64,000 bases of DNA, taken from Limimaricola sp964022235 (lineage in GTDB: Bacteria > Pseudomonadota > Alphaproteobacteria > Rhodobacterales > Rhodobacteraceae). Location of the stretch: assembly GCF_964022235.1 (NCBI RefSeq), contig NZ_CAXHZL010000008.1, positions 116,050 through 180,049 on the forward strand, read 5' to 3'. Positions 1-8,254 of the stretch are shown here, one piece after another. A program made the translations under genes and the position numbers. Position 1 is the first letter of the stretch, and the number at the start of each line of letters is the position of its first letter. Below the pieces are notes generated by a model. The model made no database searches and had not been told where the DNA came from. It worked only from the letters and a program-made list of their open reading frames with translations.

Positions 1-429
1 ATGGGCATCATGCTGATCCCCTTCGTCTCCTCGCTCTCGGACGACATCATCAACGCCGTGCCGCAGAGCTTGCGCGACGGCAGCCTCGGCCTCGGGGCGA
101 CCCGCTCCGAGACGATCCGTCAGGTGGTGCTGCCCGCAGCCCTTCCCGGCATCGTCGGCGCGGTGCTACTGGCTGCATCCCGCGCTATCGGTGAGACGAT
201 GATCGTGGTGCTTGGGGCAGGGGCCGCGGCACGGCTGTCGATGAACCCCTTCGATGCGATGACCACCGTCACCGCCAAGATCGTCAGCCAGCTCACCGGC
301 GACGCCGATTTCTCCTCGCCCGAGGCGCTGGTCGCCTTTGCCCTCGGCATGACCCTCTTCGTGATCACGCTGGCGCTCAACGTCGTGGCGCTGTGGATCG
401 TGCGCCGTTACCGGGAGCAGTACGAATGA
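1..429 (+). CDS. pstC: Phosphate ABC transporter permease PstC, 3' part only
   Basis: This is the C-terminal 142 residues of the inner-membrane permease PstC, which pairs with PstA to carry phosphate across the membrane for the PstB ATPase. The reading frame is open at base 1 and the ATG there is an internal methionine. A typical permease EAA loop (LGATRSETIRQVVLPAALPG) lies near residues 31-50, followed by two hydrophobic segments and a basic end (RRYREQYE). The stop codon overlaps the pstA start in an ATGA, which implies translational coupling. Identity rests on the loop and on the pstA-pstB-phoU-phoB context. The rest of the gene and the pst promoter lie outside the window. Confidence 0.93.
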   Translation: MGIMLIPFVSSLSDDIINAVPQSLRDGSLGLGATRSETIRQVVLPAALPGIVGAVLLAASRAIGETMIVVLGAGAAARLSMNPFDAMTTVTAKIVSQLTGDADFSSPEALVAFALGMTLFVITLALNVVALWIVRRYREQYE

Positions 430-1769
430 CCGATACCCCCATCGAGACCCCGGCCAAGCACGGCTCGCTGCTCGTCACCGACGCGCGCACCAAGCGGCGC
501 AACCGGGCCGAGAGCCGTTTCAAGGCCTACGGCATCGCGGCGCTCGCGATCGGCATGCTGTTTCTCGCGGCGCTGCTGTGGGCAATCCTGTCGAACGGCC
601 TCACCGCCTTTACCCAGACCTATATCCAGCTCGACGTGCCGCTGCTCGAGGAAAAGCTCGACAAGGACGGCGACCGCGACCCCGAGAAGATCGGCAAGGT
701 CTCGACCTTCGGCTATGCGCCGTTGATCGAAGCGGGGCTCGTCGATCTGGTAGAAAAGACCGGCGTCGAGACCGAGCTTGCCCCCAAGGCGCTTGGCAAG
801 GTTCTGTCTTCCTCTGCCGCGGCACAGCTGCGCGACCGCGTGCTCGCCAACCCCGAACTGATCGGCCAGACCGTCTCGGTGGAGCTTCTGGCCTCGAGCC
901 GCGTCGATGGCTACCTCAAGGGGCGCGTCAGTCGCGCCAGCCTTGCGCGCGACAAGAACCTCGACGCCGAGCATCTCGACCTGATCGACGCTTGGCGCGA
1001 CGCGGGGCTGGTGGAAAAACGGTTCAACTGGGACTTCATCACCGGGGCCGACGCCTCGGATTCGCGGCCCGAGCAGGCGGGCATCGGCGTCGCCATGCTG
1101 GGCTCGCTGTTCATGATGCTGGTGGTGCTGGTGCTGTCGCTACCGATCGGCGTCGCGGCCTCGATCTATCTCGAGGAGTTCGCGCCGCAGAACCGGCTTA
1201 CAGATATCATTGAGGTCAACATCTCGAACCTCGCCGCCGTGCCGTCGATCGTCTTCGGCATCTTGGGTCTCGCGGTGTTCATCCAGTTCATGCACCTGCC
1301 ACAGTCCGCACCTTTGGTCGGTGGCTTGGTGCTGACGCTGATGACGCTGCCCACCATCATCATCTCGACGCGCGCCTCGCTCAAATCCGTGCCGCCGTCG
1401 ATCCGCAACGCCGCACTCGGCGTCGGCGCGTCGAAGATGCAGGCGGTGACGCATCACGTGCTGCCGCTGGCGATGCCGGGCATCCTGACCGGGACCATCC
1501 TCGGCCTTGCGCAGGCGCTGGGAGAGACCGCGCCGCTGCTGCTGATCGGCATGGTGGGTTATATCGCGACGAACTATCCCGAGGGCGTGGCCGAGGGCTT
1601 TCTCGCGCCCAACTCGGCGATGCCTGCGCAGATCTACGAATGGGCCAAGCGGGCCGATCCGGCCTTTTACGAGCGCGCCTGGGGCGGCATCATCGTCTTG
1701 TTGGTGTTCCTTCTGGCCATGAACCTCATCGCGGTGCTGCTGCGCCGCCGCTTCGAGCGGCGCTGGTGA
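426..1769 (+). CDS. pstA: Phosphate ABC transporter permease PstA with long N-terminal insertion (DUF3333 type)
   Basis: This is the second inner-membrane permease of the high-affinity phosphate transporter. The 447-residue product is much longer than the roughly 290-residue enterobacterial PstA. After a first membrane segment (about residues 37-60) comes a polar region of about 150 residues, the kind of insertion called DUF3333 in alphaproteobacterial PstA. The permease core with its EAA loop (LGVGASKMQAVTHHVLPLAM) fills the C-terminal half and the protein ends in RRRFERRW. The ATG at 426 overlaps the pstC stop. The longer open frame from 393 would overlap pstC more and is less likely. Confidence 0.94.
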   Translation: MTDTPIETPAKHGSLLVTDARTKRRNRAESRFKAYGIAALAIGMLFLAALLWAILSNGLTAFTQTYIQLDVPLLEEKLDKDGDRDPEKIGKVSTFGYAPLIEAGLVDLVEKTGVETELAPKALGKVLSSSAAAQLRDRVLANPELIGQTVSVELLASSRVDGYLKGRVSRASLARDKNLDAEHLDLIDAWRDAGLVEKRFNWDFITGADASDSRPEQAGIGVAMLGSLFMMLVVLVLSLPIGVAASIYLEEFAPQNRLTDIIEVNISNLAAVPSIVFGILGLAVFIQFMHLPQSAPLVGGLVLTLMTLPTIIISTRASLKSVPPSIRNAALGVGASKMQAVTHHVLPLAMPGILTGTILGLAQALGETAPLLLIGMVGYIATNYPEGVAEGFLAPNSAMPAQIYEWAKRADPAFYERAWGGIIVLLVFLLAMNLIAVLLRRRFERRW

Positions 1770-1795
1770 GCGCTTACAGGGCAGGGGGCCCCGAC

Positions 1796-2590
1796 ATGAA
1801 CGACATGCGAACCATGGACAATGCCGTGCTGAACGAGACCAAGATCACCGCCCGCGACGTGCACGTGCACTATGGCACCACCCACGCCATCAAGGGCGTC
1901 GACGTGGACATCGCCGACCGCACCGTCACCGCCTTCATTGGGCCATCGGGCTGTGGCAAGTCGACCTTCCTGCGCTGTCTGAACCGGATGAACGACACCA
2001 TTCCCGGCGCGCTGGTCACCGGTGAGATCAAAATCGACGAGGCAGACATCTACGACCCCCGCGTCGATCCGGTGCAGCTTCGCGCCAAGGTCGGCATGGT
2101 GTTCCAAAAGCCGAACCCGTTCCCCAAGTCGATCTACGACAACGTGGCTTATGGCCCCAAGATCCACGGGCTGGCCCGCAACAAGGCCGAGCTCGACGAG
2201 ATCGTCGAAAAGGCGCTGCGGCGCGGCGCGATCTGGGACGAGGTCAAGGACCGCTTGCACGCGCCCGGCACCGGGCTGTCGGGCGGCCAGCAGCAACGCC
2301 TGTGCATCGCGCGCGCCGTGGCGACCGAGCCCGAGATCCTGCTGATGGACGAGCCGTGCTCGGCACTCGACCCGATCGCCACAGCTCAGGTCGAGGAGCT
2401 GATCGACGAGCTGCGTCAGAACTTCTCGGTGGTGATCGTCACGCACTCGATGCAGCAGGCCGCGCGGGTCAGCCAGCGCACCGCGTTCTTCCACCTCGGA
2501 AACCTCGTCGAATACGGCGAGACCGGCAAGATATTCACCAACCCCGAAGACAGCCGCACCGAGAGCTATATCTCGGGCCGGATCGGGTAA
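1796..2590 (+). CDS. pstB: Phosphate ABC transporter ATP-binding protein PstB
   Basis: This cytoplasmic ATPase energises phosphate import. The 264-residue product has the Walker A motif GPSGCGKST at about residues 49-57, the ABC signature LSGGQ at 161-165, Walker B ILLMDE at 181-186 and the switch histidine in VTHSM. The Q-loop is in VFQKPNPFP, which is typical of PstB. The start at 1796 follows a purine-rich GCAGGGGG stretch. A second ATG lies at 1805. The open frame extends upstream to 1640, but that part overlaps pstA and has no PstB similarity. It is followed 12 bases later by phoU. Confidence 0.96.
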   Translation: MNDMRTMDNAVLNETKITARDVHVHYGTTHAIKGVDVDIADRTVTAFIGPSGCGKSTFLRCLNRMNDTIPGALVTGEIKIDEADIYDPRVDPVQLRAKVGMVFQKPNPFPKSIYDNVAYGPKIHGLARNKAELDEIVEKALRRGAIWDEVKDRLHAPGTGLSGGQQQRLCIARAVATEPEILLMDEPCSALDPIATAQVEELIDELRQNFSVVIVTHSMQQAARVSQRTAFFHLGNLVEYGETGKIFTNPEDSRTESYISGRIG

Positions 2591-2602
2591 GGGAGCAGGG
2601 AC

Positions 2603-3316
2603 ATGCAGGACAAGCAGCACATCGCCTCGGCCTTCGACCGCGATCTCGAATCGATCCAGGCGCTGATCCTCAAGATGGGCGGCCTCGTCGAGGCCGCGAT
2701 CATCGACGGCGCCCAAAGCCTCGCCGACCGCGACATCGAGAACGCCGAGCGGGTCCGTCGCGGCGACAAGGTGATCGACGCGCTCGAAGAGCAGCTCAAC
2801 GAGGAAGCCGCGCGTGTCATCGCGATCCGCGCGCCGGTGAGCCGCGACCTGCGGGTGATCCTGTCGGTGCTGCGGCTTGCCGCCAGCCTCGAGCGGATCG
2901 GCGACTATGCCAAGAACATGGCCAAGCGCACCAGCGTTCTGGCCGAACTCAGCCCGATCGATGGCTCCGACGCCGCCCTCAAGCGCATGGCGCGCGAGGT
3001 ACAGAACATGCTGAAGGACACGCTCGATGCCTTCGTGCGCCGCGACGCCGATCTCGCCGCCGAGGTGCTCCAGCGCGATCAGGACGTGGACCAGATGTAC
3101 AACGCGCTGTTCCGCGAATTCCTGACCCACATGATGGAAGACCCGCGCGCGATCACTGCCTGCATGCATCTGCATTTCATCGCCAAGAACATCGAGCGGA
3201 TGGGCGATCTCGTTACCAACATGGCCGAGCAGGTGATCTATCTCATCACCGGCCAGATGCCCGACGAGGACCGTCCCAAGGGCGACAACACCTCCTACGT
3301 GACCAGCCCGGAGTGA
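2603..3316 (+). CDS. phoU: Phosphate signalling protein PhoU
   Basis: PhoU is a cytoplasmic helical protein that links Pst transport activity to the PhoR/PhoB system and restrains signalling when phosphate is plentiful. The 237-residue product has the usual length and shows two tandem PhoU repeats, each with the metal-binding pattern E/DxxxD, for example around GDKVIDALEEQ and in RDQDVDQMYNALF. The ATG follows a GGGAGCAGGGAC ribosome binding region. It lies between pstB and phoB in one operon, as in other alphaproteobacteria. Confidence 0.95.
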   Translation: MQDKQHIASAFDRDLESIQALILKMGGLVEAAIIDGAQSLADRDIENAERVRRGDKVIDALEEQLNEEAARVIAIRAPVSRDLRVILSVLRLAASLERIGDYAKNMAKRTSVLAELSPIDGSDAALKRMAREVQNMLKDTLDAFVRRDADLAAEVLQRDQDVDQMYNALFREFLTHMMEDPRAITACMHLHFIAKNIERMGDLVTNMAEQVIYLITGQMPDEDRPKGDNTSYVTSPE

Positions 3317-3320
3317 GCGG

Positions 3321-4010
3321 ATGCGGCAGGTGCAGCCTCACATCCTGATCGTCGAGGACGAGCCGTCGCAGCGCGCGGTTCTGAGCTACAACCTCGAATC
3401 CGAAGGCTTCCGAATCTCGGAGGCCGAGGATGGCGATGCGGCGCTCTTGATGGTGTCTGAAGAAATTCCGGACCTGATCGTGCTCGACTGGATGCTGCCG
3501 GGTGTCACGGGCATCGAGATCTGTCGCCGCATCAAGATGCGACCCGAGACGCGAGACGTGCCGATCATCATGCTTTCGGCGCGGTCCGAAGAGGTCGACC
3601 GCGTACGCGGGCTCGAGACCGGCGCCGATGATTATGTCGTGAAGCCGTATTCGGTGACCGAGCTGATGGCGCGGGTGAAGGGCCAGCTGCGCCGGTCGCG
3701 ACCGGCGGGCGTGGGCGAGACGCTCAGCTTTGAAGACATTACGCTCGATGCGGAAACGCACCGCGTGCACCGGGACGGACACATGCTCAAACTGGGGCCA
3801 ACCGAATTCCGTCTCTTGGCCACGTTCCTCGAAAAGCCGGGCCGGGTCTGGAGCCGCGAGCAGTTGCTCGACCGGGTCTGGGGACGCGATGTCTATGTCG
3901 ACACGCGCACCGTCGACGTCCACATCGGCCGGCTGCGCAAGGTGCTTTGCGCGCAAGGTGGCAGCGATCCTCTGCGCACGGTGCGCGGTGCCGGATACGC
4001 GCTGGGGTAG
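3321..4010 (+). CDS. phoB: Phosphate regulon response regulator PhoB
   Basis: This OmpR-family response regulator is normally phosphorylated by PhoR and activates Pho-box promoters in low phosphate. Of 229 residues, positions 1-120 are the receiver domain, with acidic residues E12/D13, phospho-acceptor D56 in IVLDWMLPG, and K108 in VVKPYS. Positions 130-225 form a winged-helix DNA-binding domain ending RTVRGAGYAL. The start is 4 bases after the phoU stop. No phoR lies downstream because an IS30 element follows directly. phoR may be upstream of pstC, outside the window. Confidence 0.95.
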   Translation: MRQVQPHILIVEDEPSQRAVLSYNLESEGFRISEAEDGDAALLMVSEEIPDLIVLDWMLPGVTGIEICRRIKMRPETRDVPIIMLSARSEEVDRVRGLETGADDYVVKPYSVTELMARVKGQLRRSRPAGVGETLSFEDITLDAETHRVHRDGHMLKLGPTEFRLLATFLEKPGRVWSREQLLDRVWGRDVYVDTRTVDVHIGRLRKVLCAQGGSDPLRTVRGAGYALG

Positions 4011-4066
4011 TGGAATATTAAACGATGCGAGAGACAAAGTGCCAAAAGTCATGTGTGAATTCAATG

Positions 4067-4078
4067 CTGGTTGCGACA
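4067..4078 (+). repeat. IS30 left terminal inverted repeat core
   Basis: CTGGTTGCGACA here matches, in inverted orientation and with one extra base, TGTCGCAACCCAG at 5120-5132 on the other side of the transposase. The match can be extended outward with mismatches (TTCAATG against TTCTAAA). This is the pairing used to place the element ends. Confidence 0.65.
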
Positions 4079-4083
4079 CGGGT

Positions 4084-5082
4084 TCAGGATAGGTCGAGCT
4101 GACGGAGTTCCTCAGCGAAGGCCTCGGCCGGTGTCCGGTAGCCGAGGCAGCGTCTTGGCGTGGCGTTCAGCTGCGCGCTGATCTCCGCCATCGCGTGGTC
4201 TGACAATGCGGCGATGGCCGTATCGCGCGGCAGATAGCGCCGGGCGCGCTTGTTCAGGTTCTCGACCGAGCCTTTCTGCCAAGGCGCCTGCGGGTCGCAA
4301 AACCACGCCTCGGTGCCCATTCCCATTCTCAGATCACGCCAGCGGTTGAACTCGAGCCCCCGGTCGAAGGTGATCGAGCGTCGTGCGGATAGGGGCAGGG
4401 GCGACAGCAGGGCGATCAGACGGTTCATCAGATGCTTGGAGCTGCGGTCGTTGTTGCGGAACAGGACCGCATAGCGGGTCTTGCGCTCCACCAGCGAGGC
4501 CACGTTGGCCTTGCCCAACTCCTTGCGAAAGATCATCAAATCGCCTTCCCAGTCGCCGAACCCACTACGGTCGTTGATGTGATCCGGCCGGTTCTGGATC
4601 GCGCGTTCCAATGGAAAGATGAGACTTCGAGGCCGACGGGCGTAGCGGGGTTTGCGCTGGCGGCGACGCTCGGGCAGGTGACGCGCCAGGTCCTGGCTCT
4701 GGCCGTCCTGCGAGTAGACGAAGGCGTAGATCGTTTCGTGGCAAATGGTGCCGCGATGCTCTTCGAAGCGTAGCCGTCCGGCGATCTGCTCGGGTGACCA
4801 ACCAGCTTTCAAGCGATCTATAACGGCCTCGCGCAGGGCCGTCATCCGGATCAGTTTACGACGCCTGTGGCGGCGCTCGGCGGCCCGTTTCTGGGCCAGC
4901 ATGCCGTAGTAGCCGCTGAGATGGGGCAGCTCGTTGTCTTCGAACCGATTACGCTGGATCTCGCGGTAGATCGTCGAGCGATGGCGGGACAATCTCGCCG
5001 CAATACTTACCACGGACATCTTCGCCTGTAGAAGGTCTTCAACCAGACGCCGTTCTCGTAGATCCAGCTCGCGGTGGGCCAT
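4084..5082 (-). CDS. IS30-family transposase
   Basis: This DDE transposase cuts and joins the ends of its own element. The 332-residue product from the ATG at 5082 has an N-terminal helix-turn-helix region (about residues 10-45, SIAARLSRHRSTIYREIQRN) and a C-terminal catalytic core with D181 in GDWEGDL, D240 in ITFDRG and E274 in GSVENLNKRARR. The 33-residue gap between the second D and the E is the IS30 DD(33)E pattern. The frame is open up to 5127, but the conserved family start is MAHRELDLRERR. The gene is full length with no frameshift. Confidence 0.93.
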   Translation of the reverse strand: MAHRELDLRERRLVEDLLQAKMSVVSIAARLSRHRSTIYREIQRNRFEDNELPHLSGYYGMLAQKRAAERRHRRRKLIRMTALREAVIDRLKAGWSPEQIAGRLRFEEHRGTICHETIYAFVYSQDGQSQDLARHLPERRRQRKPRYARRPRSLIFPLERAIQNRPDHINDRSGFGDWEGDLMIFRKELGKANVASLVERKTRYAVLFRNNDRSSKHLMNRLIALLSPLPLSARRSITFDRGLEFNRWRDLRMGMGTEAWFCDPQAPWQKGSVENLNKRARRYLPRDTAIAALSDHAMAEISAQLNATPRRCLGYRTPAEAFAEELRQLDLS

Positions 5083-5119
5083 CTTCCAAACTCCTGTGTT
5101 TGCGACAGGATAGAGCGTT

Positions 5120-5132
5120 TGTCGCAACCCAG
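5120..5132 (-). repeat. IS30 right terminal inverted repeat core
   Basis: TGTCGCAACCCAG is the partner of the left repeat at 4067-4078. A further inverted copy of the core (TTTGCGACAGGATAG, near 5099-5113) lies just inside it, between the end and the transposase start, and may be a transposase binding or promoter region. Confidence 0.6.
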
Positions 5133-5231
5133 TTTAGAAAGTGCCATGGCCCGTAACGATTATCTCATAATAAAGATTATGTAATTATATGGGATGCTTT
5201 GGCCTTTTTGAAGTAAGTGTTAATATTCAGA

Positions 5232-5993
5232 ATGGCCGTGATGTCGAACATGCTGACCAGCACCACCGCGCTGAGCTTCATCTCTCGCGCCGCGCGTGTC
5301 GGTGACGATGCCATTCTGTGGGACATGCTGTGCGACCGCATGATGGACTACGGCATGGACCGGCTGCTCTATGGCTTCACCTTCTTGCCCGAGCCCGACA
5401 CTCTCGATCCCGGCAACTGGGTGCTGCGCAGCAGCCATTGCGACGGCTACACCCGCCGTCTGGTGGCGGATGGTCTGTATCTCGACACGCGTTACGGTGA
5501 CTGGGCCCGGCACAACAGCGGCACCCTGCTCTGGAGCCGTCAGGACATGCTGCCGCATGGCGATCCGTCGAGCGAGGCACGGCTGCGTGACCTCAACCGC
5601 ACGCATGGGGTGCACGCCGGTGCGATGATCAGCTTCCCGATGCTGCCACAGAAAACCCGCGCGTCACTCGTGCTCGCGGCCCAGTCCGACATACCGCAAT
5701 GCCGGCTCGATCGGATCTGGTTGCAGCGCCGCGAGGAGATCGAGGCCCAGCTTCATGCCTTCCATCTCAGGTTTCAGCTGATCTACACGGATTCCTATCA
5801 TCTGACGCCGCGCCAGAAGGAAGTGCTGCGGTTCGTGGCCGCCGGGCTTTCGGTGCAGCAGATCGCCGACGAGCTGAAGCTGAGCGTCGCGACCGTCGAC
5901 AAGCATCTGCGCCTTGCGCGCGAGGCTTTCGGTGCCTCGACCACCGCCCAAGCCGTGGCTCGCGCAATCCGGTTTCACCAACTCTATGCATAA
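5232..5993 (+). CDS. LuxR-family transcriptional regulator with autoinducer-binding-type N-terminus
   Basis: This is a cytoplasmic transcription factor of the quorum-sensing LuxR type. From the ATG at 5232 it has 253 residues: a probable ligand-binding domain (about 10-175) with aromatic and acidic residues such as W63, Y88 and D90, and a LuxR HTH (about 190-250, LTPRQKEVLRFVAAGLSVQQ). No luxI synthase is nearby, so it may be a solo receptor. The start is uncertain: GTG 5217, ATG 5232, 5241 and 5250 are all possible and none has a strong ribosome binding site. The upstream DNA is AT-rich and borders the IS30 element, which may influence its expression. Confidence 0.85.
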   Translation: MAVMSNMLTSTTALSFISRAARVGDDAILWDMLCDRMMDYGMDRLLYGFTFLPEPDTLDPGNWVLRSSHCDGYTRRLVADGLYLDTRYGDWARHNSGTLLWSRQDMLPHGDPSSEARLRDLNRTHGVHAGAMISFPMLPQKTRASLVLAAQSDIPQCRLDRIWLQRREEIEAQLHAFHLRFQLIYTDSYHLTPRQKEVLRFVAAGLSVQQIADELKLSVATVDKHLRLAREAFGASTTAQAVARAIRFHQLYA

Positions 5994-6291
5994 GGCGAGG
6001 ATAAGGCTGTTTCAGGTCAAGATTACCAGACTTTTAACGAGTCGCTGATCGTGACATGGTTGTGATGTTCACTAGTATCGGCCGGTTTGGCCACTTGCAC
6101 CATCCGGAAAACATTTTTTGTCCGGTATGGTGTCTATCCGACAGCAGCAGGTCGGACTTCAGCATGAGATCGCCGCGTCCGTCACCGCCGCCGGGCGCGG
6201 CACTCTCTTTCAGGGTATGCTCCCTGCCCCATCCGACACCGTGCCTACGGCCTGACTGATTCAATCAGAGCCATATCCGCCGTTTCAAACG
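5994..6291. other. Intergenic region between convergent luxR-type gene and tsf
   Basis: No convincing gene is present. Short open frames occur on both strands but lack ribosome binding sites and recognisable products. The stretch is less GC-rich than its neighbours. It holds an A/T-rich loop bounded by CCGGA and TCCGG near 6113-6134, a weak candidate for the end of the luxR transcript. The right edge is the tsf terminator. Confidence 0.6.
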
Positions 6292-6322
6292 AAAAACGCC
6301 GCCCGCGATGCGGACGGCGTTT
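6292..6322 (-). terminator. Rho-independent terminator of rpsB-tsf
   Basis: AAACGCCG at 6294-6301 pairs with CGGCGTTT at 6315-6322, with an inner CCGC/GCGG stem and a GAT loop. Read on the minus strand the stem is followed by TTTTTC. It lies about 20 bases past the tsf stop codon. Confidence 0.85.
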
Positions 6323-6343
6323 CGGATCGATCAAGGCGTGAAA

Positions 6344-7219
6344 TCAGCCCTTGGCGACCTTGGCCACTTCGGCGGCAAAGTCCTCTTCGACCTTCTCGAT
6401 GCCCTCGCCCACGGCGAGACGCACGAAGCCGGTGATCGTCACGCCCGCCTCTTTCGCGGCGGCTTCGACGGTCAGGTCGGGGTTCACGACGAAAGCCTGA
6501 CCCAGCAGGGTCGACTCGGCCATGTACTTCTTCATGCGGCCTTCGATCATCTTCTCGATGACGGCCTCGGGCTTGCCGCTTTCGCGGGCGATGTCCATCT
6601 GGACCTGCTTTTCCTTCTCGACCATCGCCGGGTCGAGATCGGCCTCGCCAAGGGCGGCCGGGTTGGCAGCGGCGATGTGCATCGCGACCTGACGGCCAAA
6701 GGCCTCGTCACCGCCCGAGAAGGCGACGAGCACCCCGATGGTGCCCATGTCGGCGGCCGCGGCGTTGTGCACGTAGGTGACGACGTTCTCGCCTTCGATC
6801 GACGCCATCCGGCGCAGCGTCATGTTCTCGCCGATCTTGGCGATCGCGTCGGTGACGAGGGTCTCGACCGGCTTGCCGTCGACCTGCGCGGCCTTCAGCT
6901 CTTCGAGGTTCGACACCTTGACGCCGGCTTGGGCGATCTTCGAAACCATCGACTGGAAGTCGGCGTTCTTGGCGACGAAGTCGGTTTCCGAGTTCAGCTC
7001 GATCGCGACGCCACGGCCATTCTCGACGGCGACGGCCACGAGGCCCTCGGCGGCGGTGCGGCCGGATTTCTTGGCGGCTTTCGCCAGGCCCTTGGTGCGC
7101 AGCCAATCCACGGCGGCTTCCATGTCGCCGTCGGTTTCGGTCAGCGCCTTCTTGGCGTCCATCATGCCTGCGCCGGTGTTCTCGCGCAGTTCCTTGACCA
7201 TGCTCGCGGTGATCGCCAT
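6344..7219 (-). CDS. tsf: Translation elongation factor Ts
   Basis: EF-Ts exchanges GDP for GTP on EF-Tu during protein synthesis. The 291-residue product begins MAITASMVKELRENTGAGMM, containing the N-terminal UBA-like region and the conserved TGAGMMDAKKAL signature, and carries the EF-Tu-contacting TDFVAKN motif in the core. The frame is open upstream to 7384, but that part overlaps rpsB and is not EF-Ts. A GGAGAGACGC ribosome binding region precedes the ATG. It follows rpsB by 91 bases in the usual order. Confidence 0.97.
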   Translation of the reverse strand: MAITASMVKELRENTGAGMMDAKKALTETDGDMEAAVDWLRTKGLAKAAKKSGRTAAEGLVAVAVENGRGVAIELNSETDFVAKNADFQSMVSKIAQAGVKVSNLEELKAAQVDGKPVETLVTDAIAKIGENMTLRRMASIEGENVVTYVHNAAAADMGTIGVLVAFSGGDEAFGRQVAMHIAAANPAALGEADLDPAMVEKEKQVQMDIARESGKPEAVIEKMIEGRMKKYMAESTLLGQAFVVNPDLTVEAAAKEAGVTITGFVRLAVGEGIEKVEEDFAAEVAKVAKG

Positions 7220-7310
7220 CGCGTCTCTCCTAGAATTTGAATGGACTCCGGGCGCGGTGATCCGCGCCCGGCAATCGTCTGGGAAGGCCAGCGGCCTTGC
7301 CGGGCGGGCC

Positions 7311-8096
7311 TTACTGGGCCGCGGCCTCGGCGTCCGCACCGGCGTCAGCGCTGAGCTGCTCTTCGGTGTACTGCTCCATCGCACCCATGTCGACGCCGGC
7401 GGCGCCGAGCTGCGCGCTCATGCCGTCAAGCGCGGCGCGGGCCGCGAGGTCGCAGTAGAGCGAGATCGCACGAGCGGCGTCGTCGTTGCCGGGGATCACG
7501 TAATCCACGCCATCGGGCGAGCAGTTGGTGTCGACGACGGCGACGACCGGGATGCCGAGCTTCTTGGCTTCGAGGATCGCCAGGTCTTCCTTGTTCACGT
7601 CGACCACGAACAGCAGGTCGGGAACGCCGCCCATCTCACGGATGCCGCCGAGCGAGGCTTGCAGTTTGATCTGCTCGCGCTCCATGCCCAGACGCTCTTT
7701 CTTGGTCAGGCCGGCAAAGCCCTGCTCGGAGGCTTCGTCGATGGCGCGCAGGCGGTTGATCGACTGCGACACGGTCTGCCAGTTGGTCAGCGTGCCACCG
7801 AGCCAGCGGTGGTTCATGTAGAACTGCGCGGACTTCTCGGCGGCGTCGGCGATCGGCTGCTGCGCCTGACGCTTGGTGCCGACGAACAGCACGCGGCCGC
7901 CCTTGGCGACGGTGTCGCGCACGACCTGCAGAGCCTTGTCCAGCATCGGGACGGTCTGGGTCAGGTCCATGATGTGGATGCCGTTGCGGGCGCCGTAGAT
8001 GTACTCGGACATCCGCGGGTTCCAGCGGGCGGTCTGGTGGCCGAAGTGCACGCCAGCTTCGAGCAGCTGACGCATGGAGAACTCGGGAAGAGCCAT
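7311..8096 (-). CDS. rpsB: 30S ribosomal protein S2
   Basis: S2 is a small-subunit ribosomal protein needed for mRNA docking. The 261-residue product starts MALPEFSMRQLLEAGVHFGH and contains the S2 signatures RWNPRMSEYIYGARNGIHI and IPGNDDAARAI. The C-terminal tail is acidic and alanine-rich, as in related alphaproteobacteria. It is the first gene of the rpsB-tsf unit and is read leftward. Confidence 0.97.
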   Translation of the reverse strand: MALPEFSMRQLLEAGVHFGHQTARWNPRMSEYIYGARNGIHIMDLTQTVPMLDKALQVVRDTVAKGGRVLFVGTKRQAQQPIADAAEKSAQFYMNHRWLGGTLTNWQTVSQSINRLRAIDEASEQGFAGLTKKERLGMEREQIKLQASLGGIREMGGVPDLLFVVDVNKEDLAILEAKKLGIPVVAVVDTNCSPDGVDYVIPGNDDAARAISLYCDLAARAALDGMSAQLGAAGVDMGAMEQYTEEQLSADAGADAEAAAQ

Positions 8097-8219
8097 GTCT
8101 ATAACCTTTTTCCGGTTTGGCCTCGGCGGAGGATCAGGGCGGCTGCCCCAACCGGTGGACCCCGGGGGATGTCTCCCCCCGATAGGCCCGCCCCCGCCTG
8201 CGGGATTGATCGTGCCGTG

Positions 8220-8248
8220 CCCTTAGCGCCACGACCCCGCAAAGGCAA
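8220..8248 (-). promoter_or_regulatory. Candidate rpsB promoter
   Basis: On the minus strand TTGCCT (8243-8248) is followed after 17 bases by TAAGGG (8220-8225), about 125 bases before the rpsB start. The -35 fits a housekeeping sigma factor but the -10 is weak, so this is only a suggestion. The leader between it and rpsB could hold a translational control site. Confidence 0.3.
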
Positions 8249-8254
8249 CCCCGG

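Larger units (their letters stand above)
4060..5138 (-). mobile_element. IS30-family insertion sequence
   Basis: One insertion sequence of about 1.08 kb sits between phoB and the luxR-type gene. It carries one transposase reading leftward and has imperfect terminal inverted repeats around a shared GTTGCGACA core at both ends. The outer limits are approximate to about 10 bases because the repeats diverge outside the core. The transposase frame is intact, so the element may still be active. No second copy is in the window. Confidence 0.8.

Noticed and set aside
1667..3175. 502-codon open frame on the minus strand across pstB and phoU
   Set aside because: It is antisense to well-conserved genes, has histidine- and arginine-rich composition typical of a reversed GC-rich frame, and no recognisable domain.
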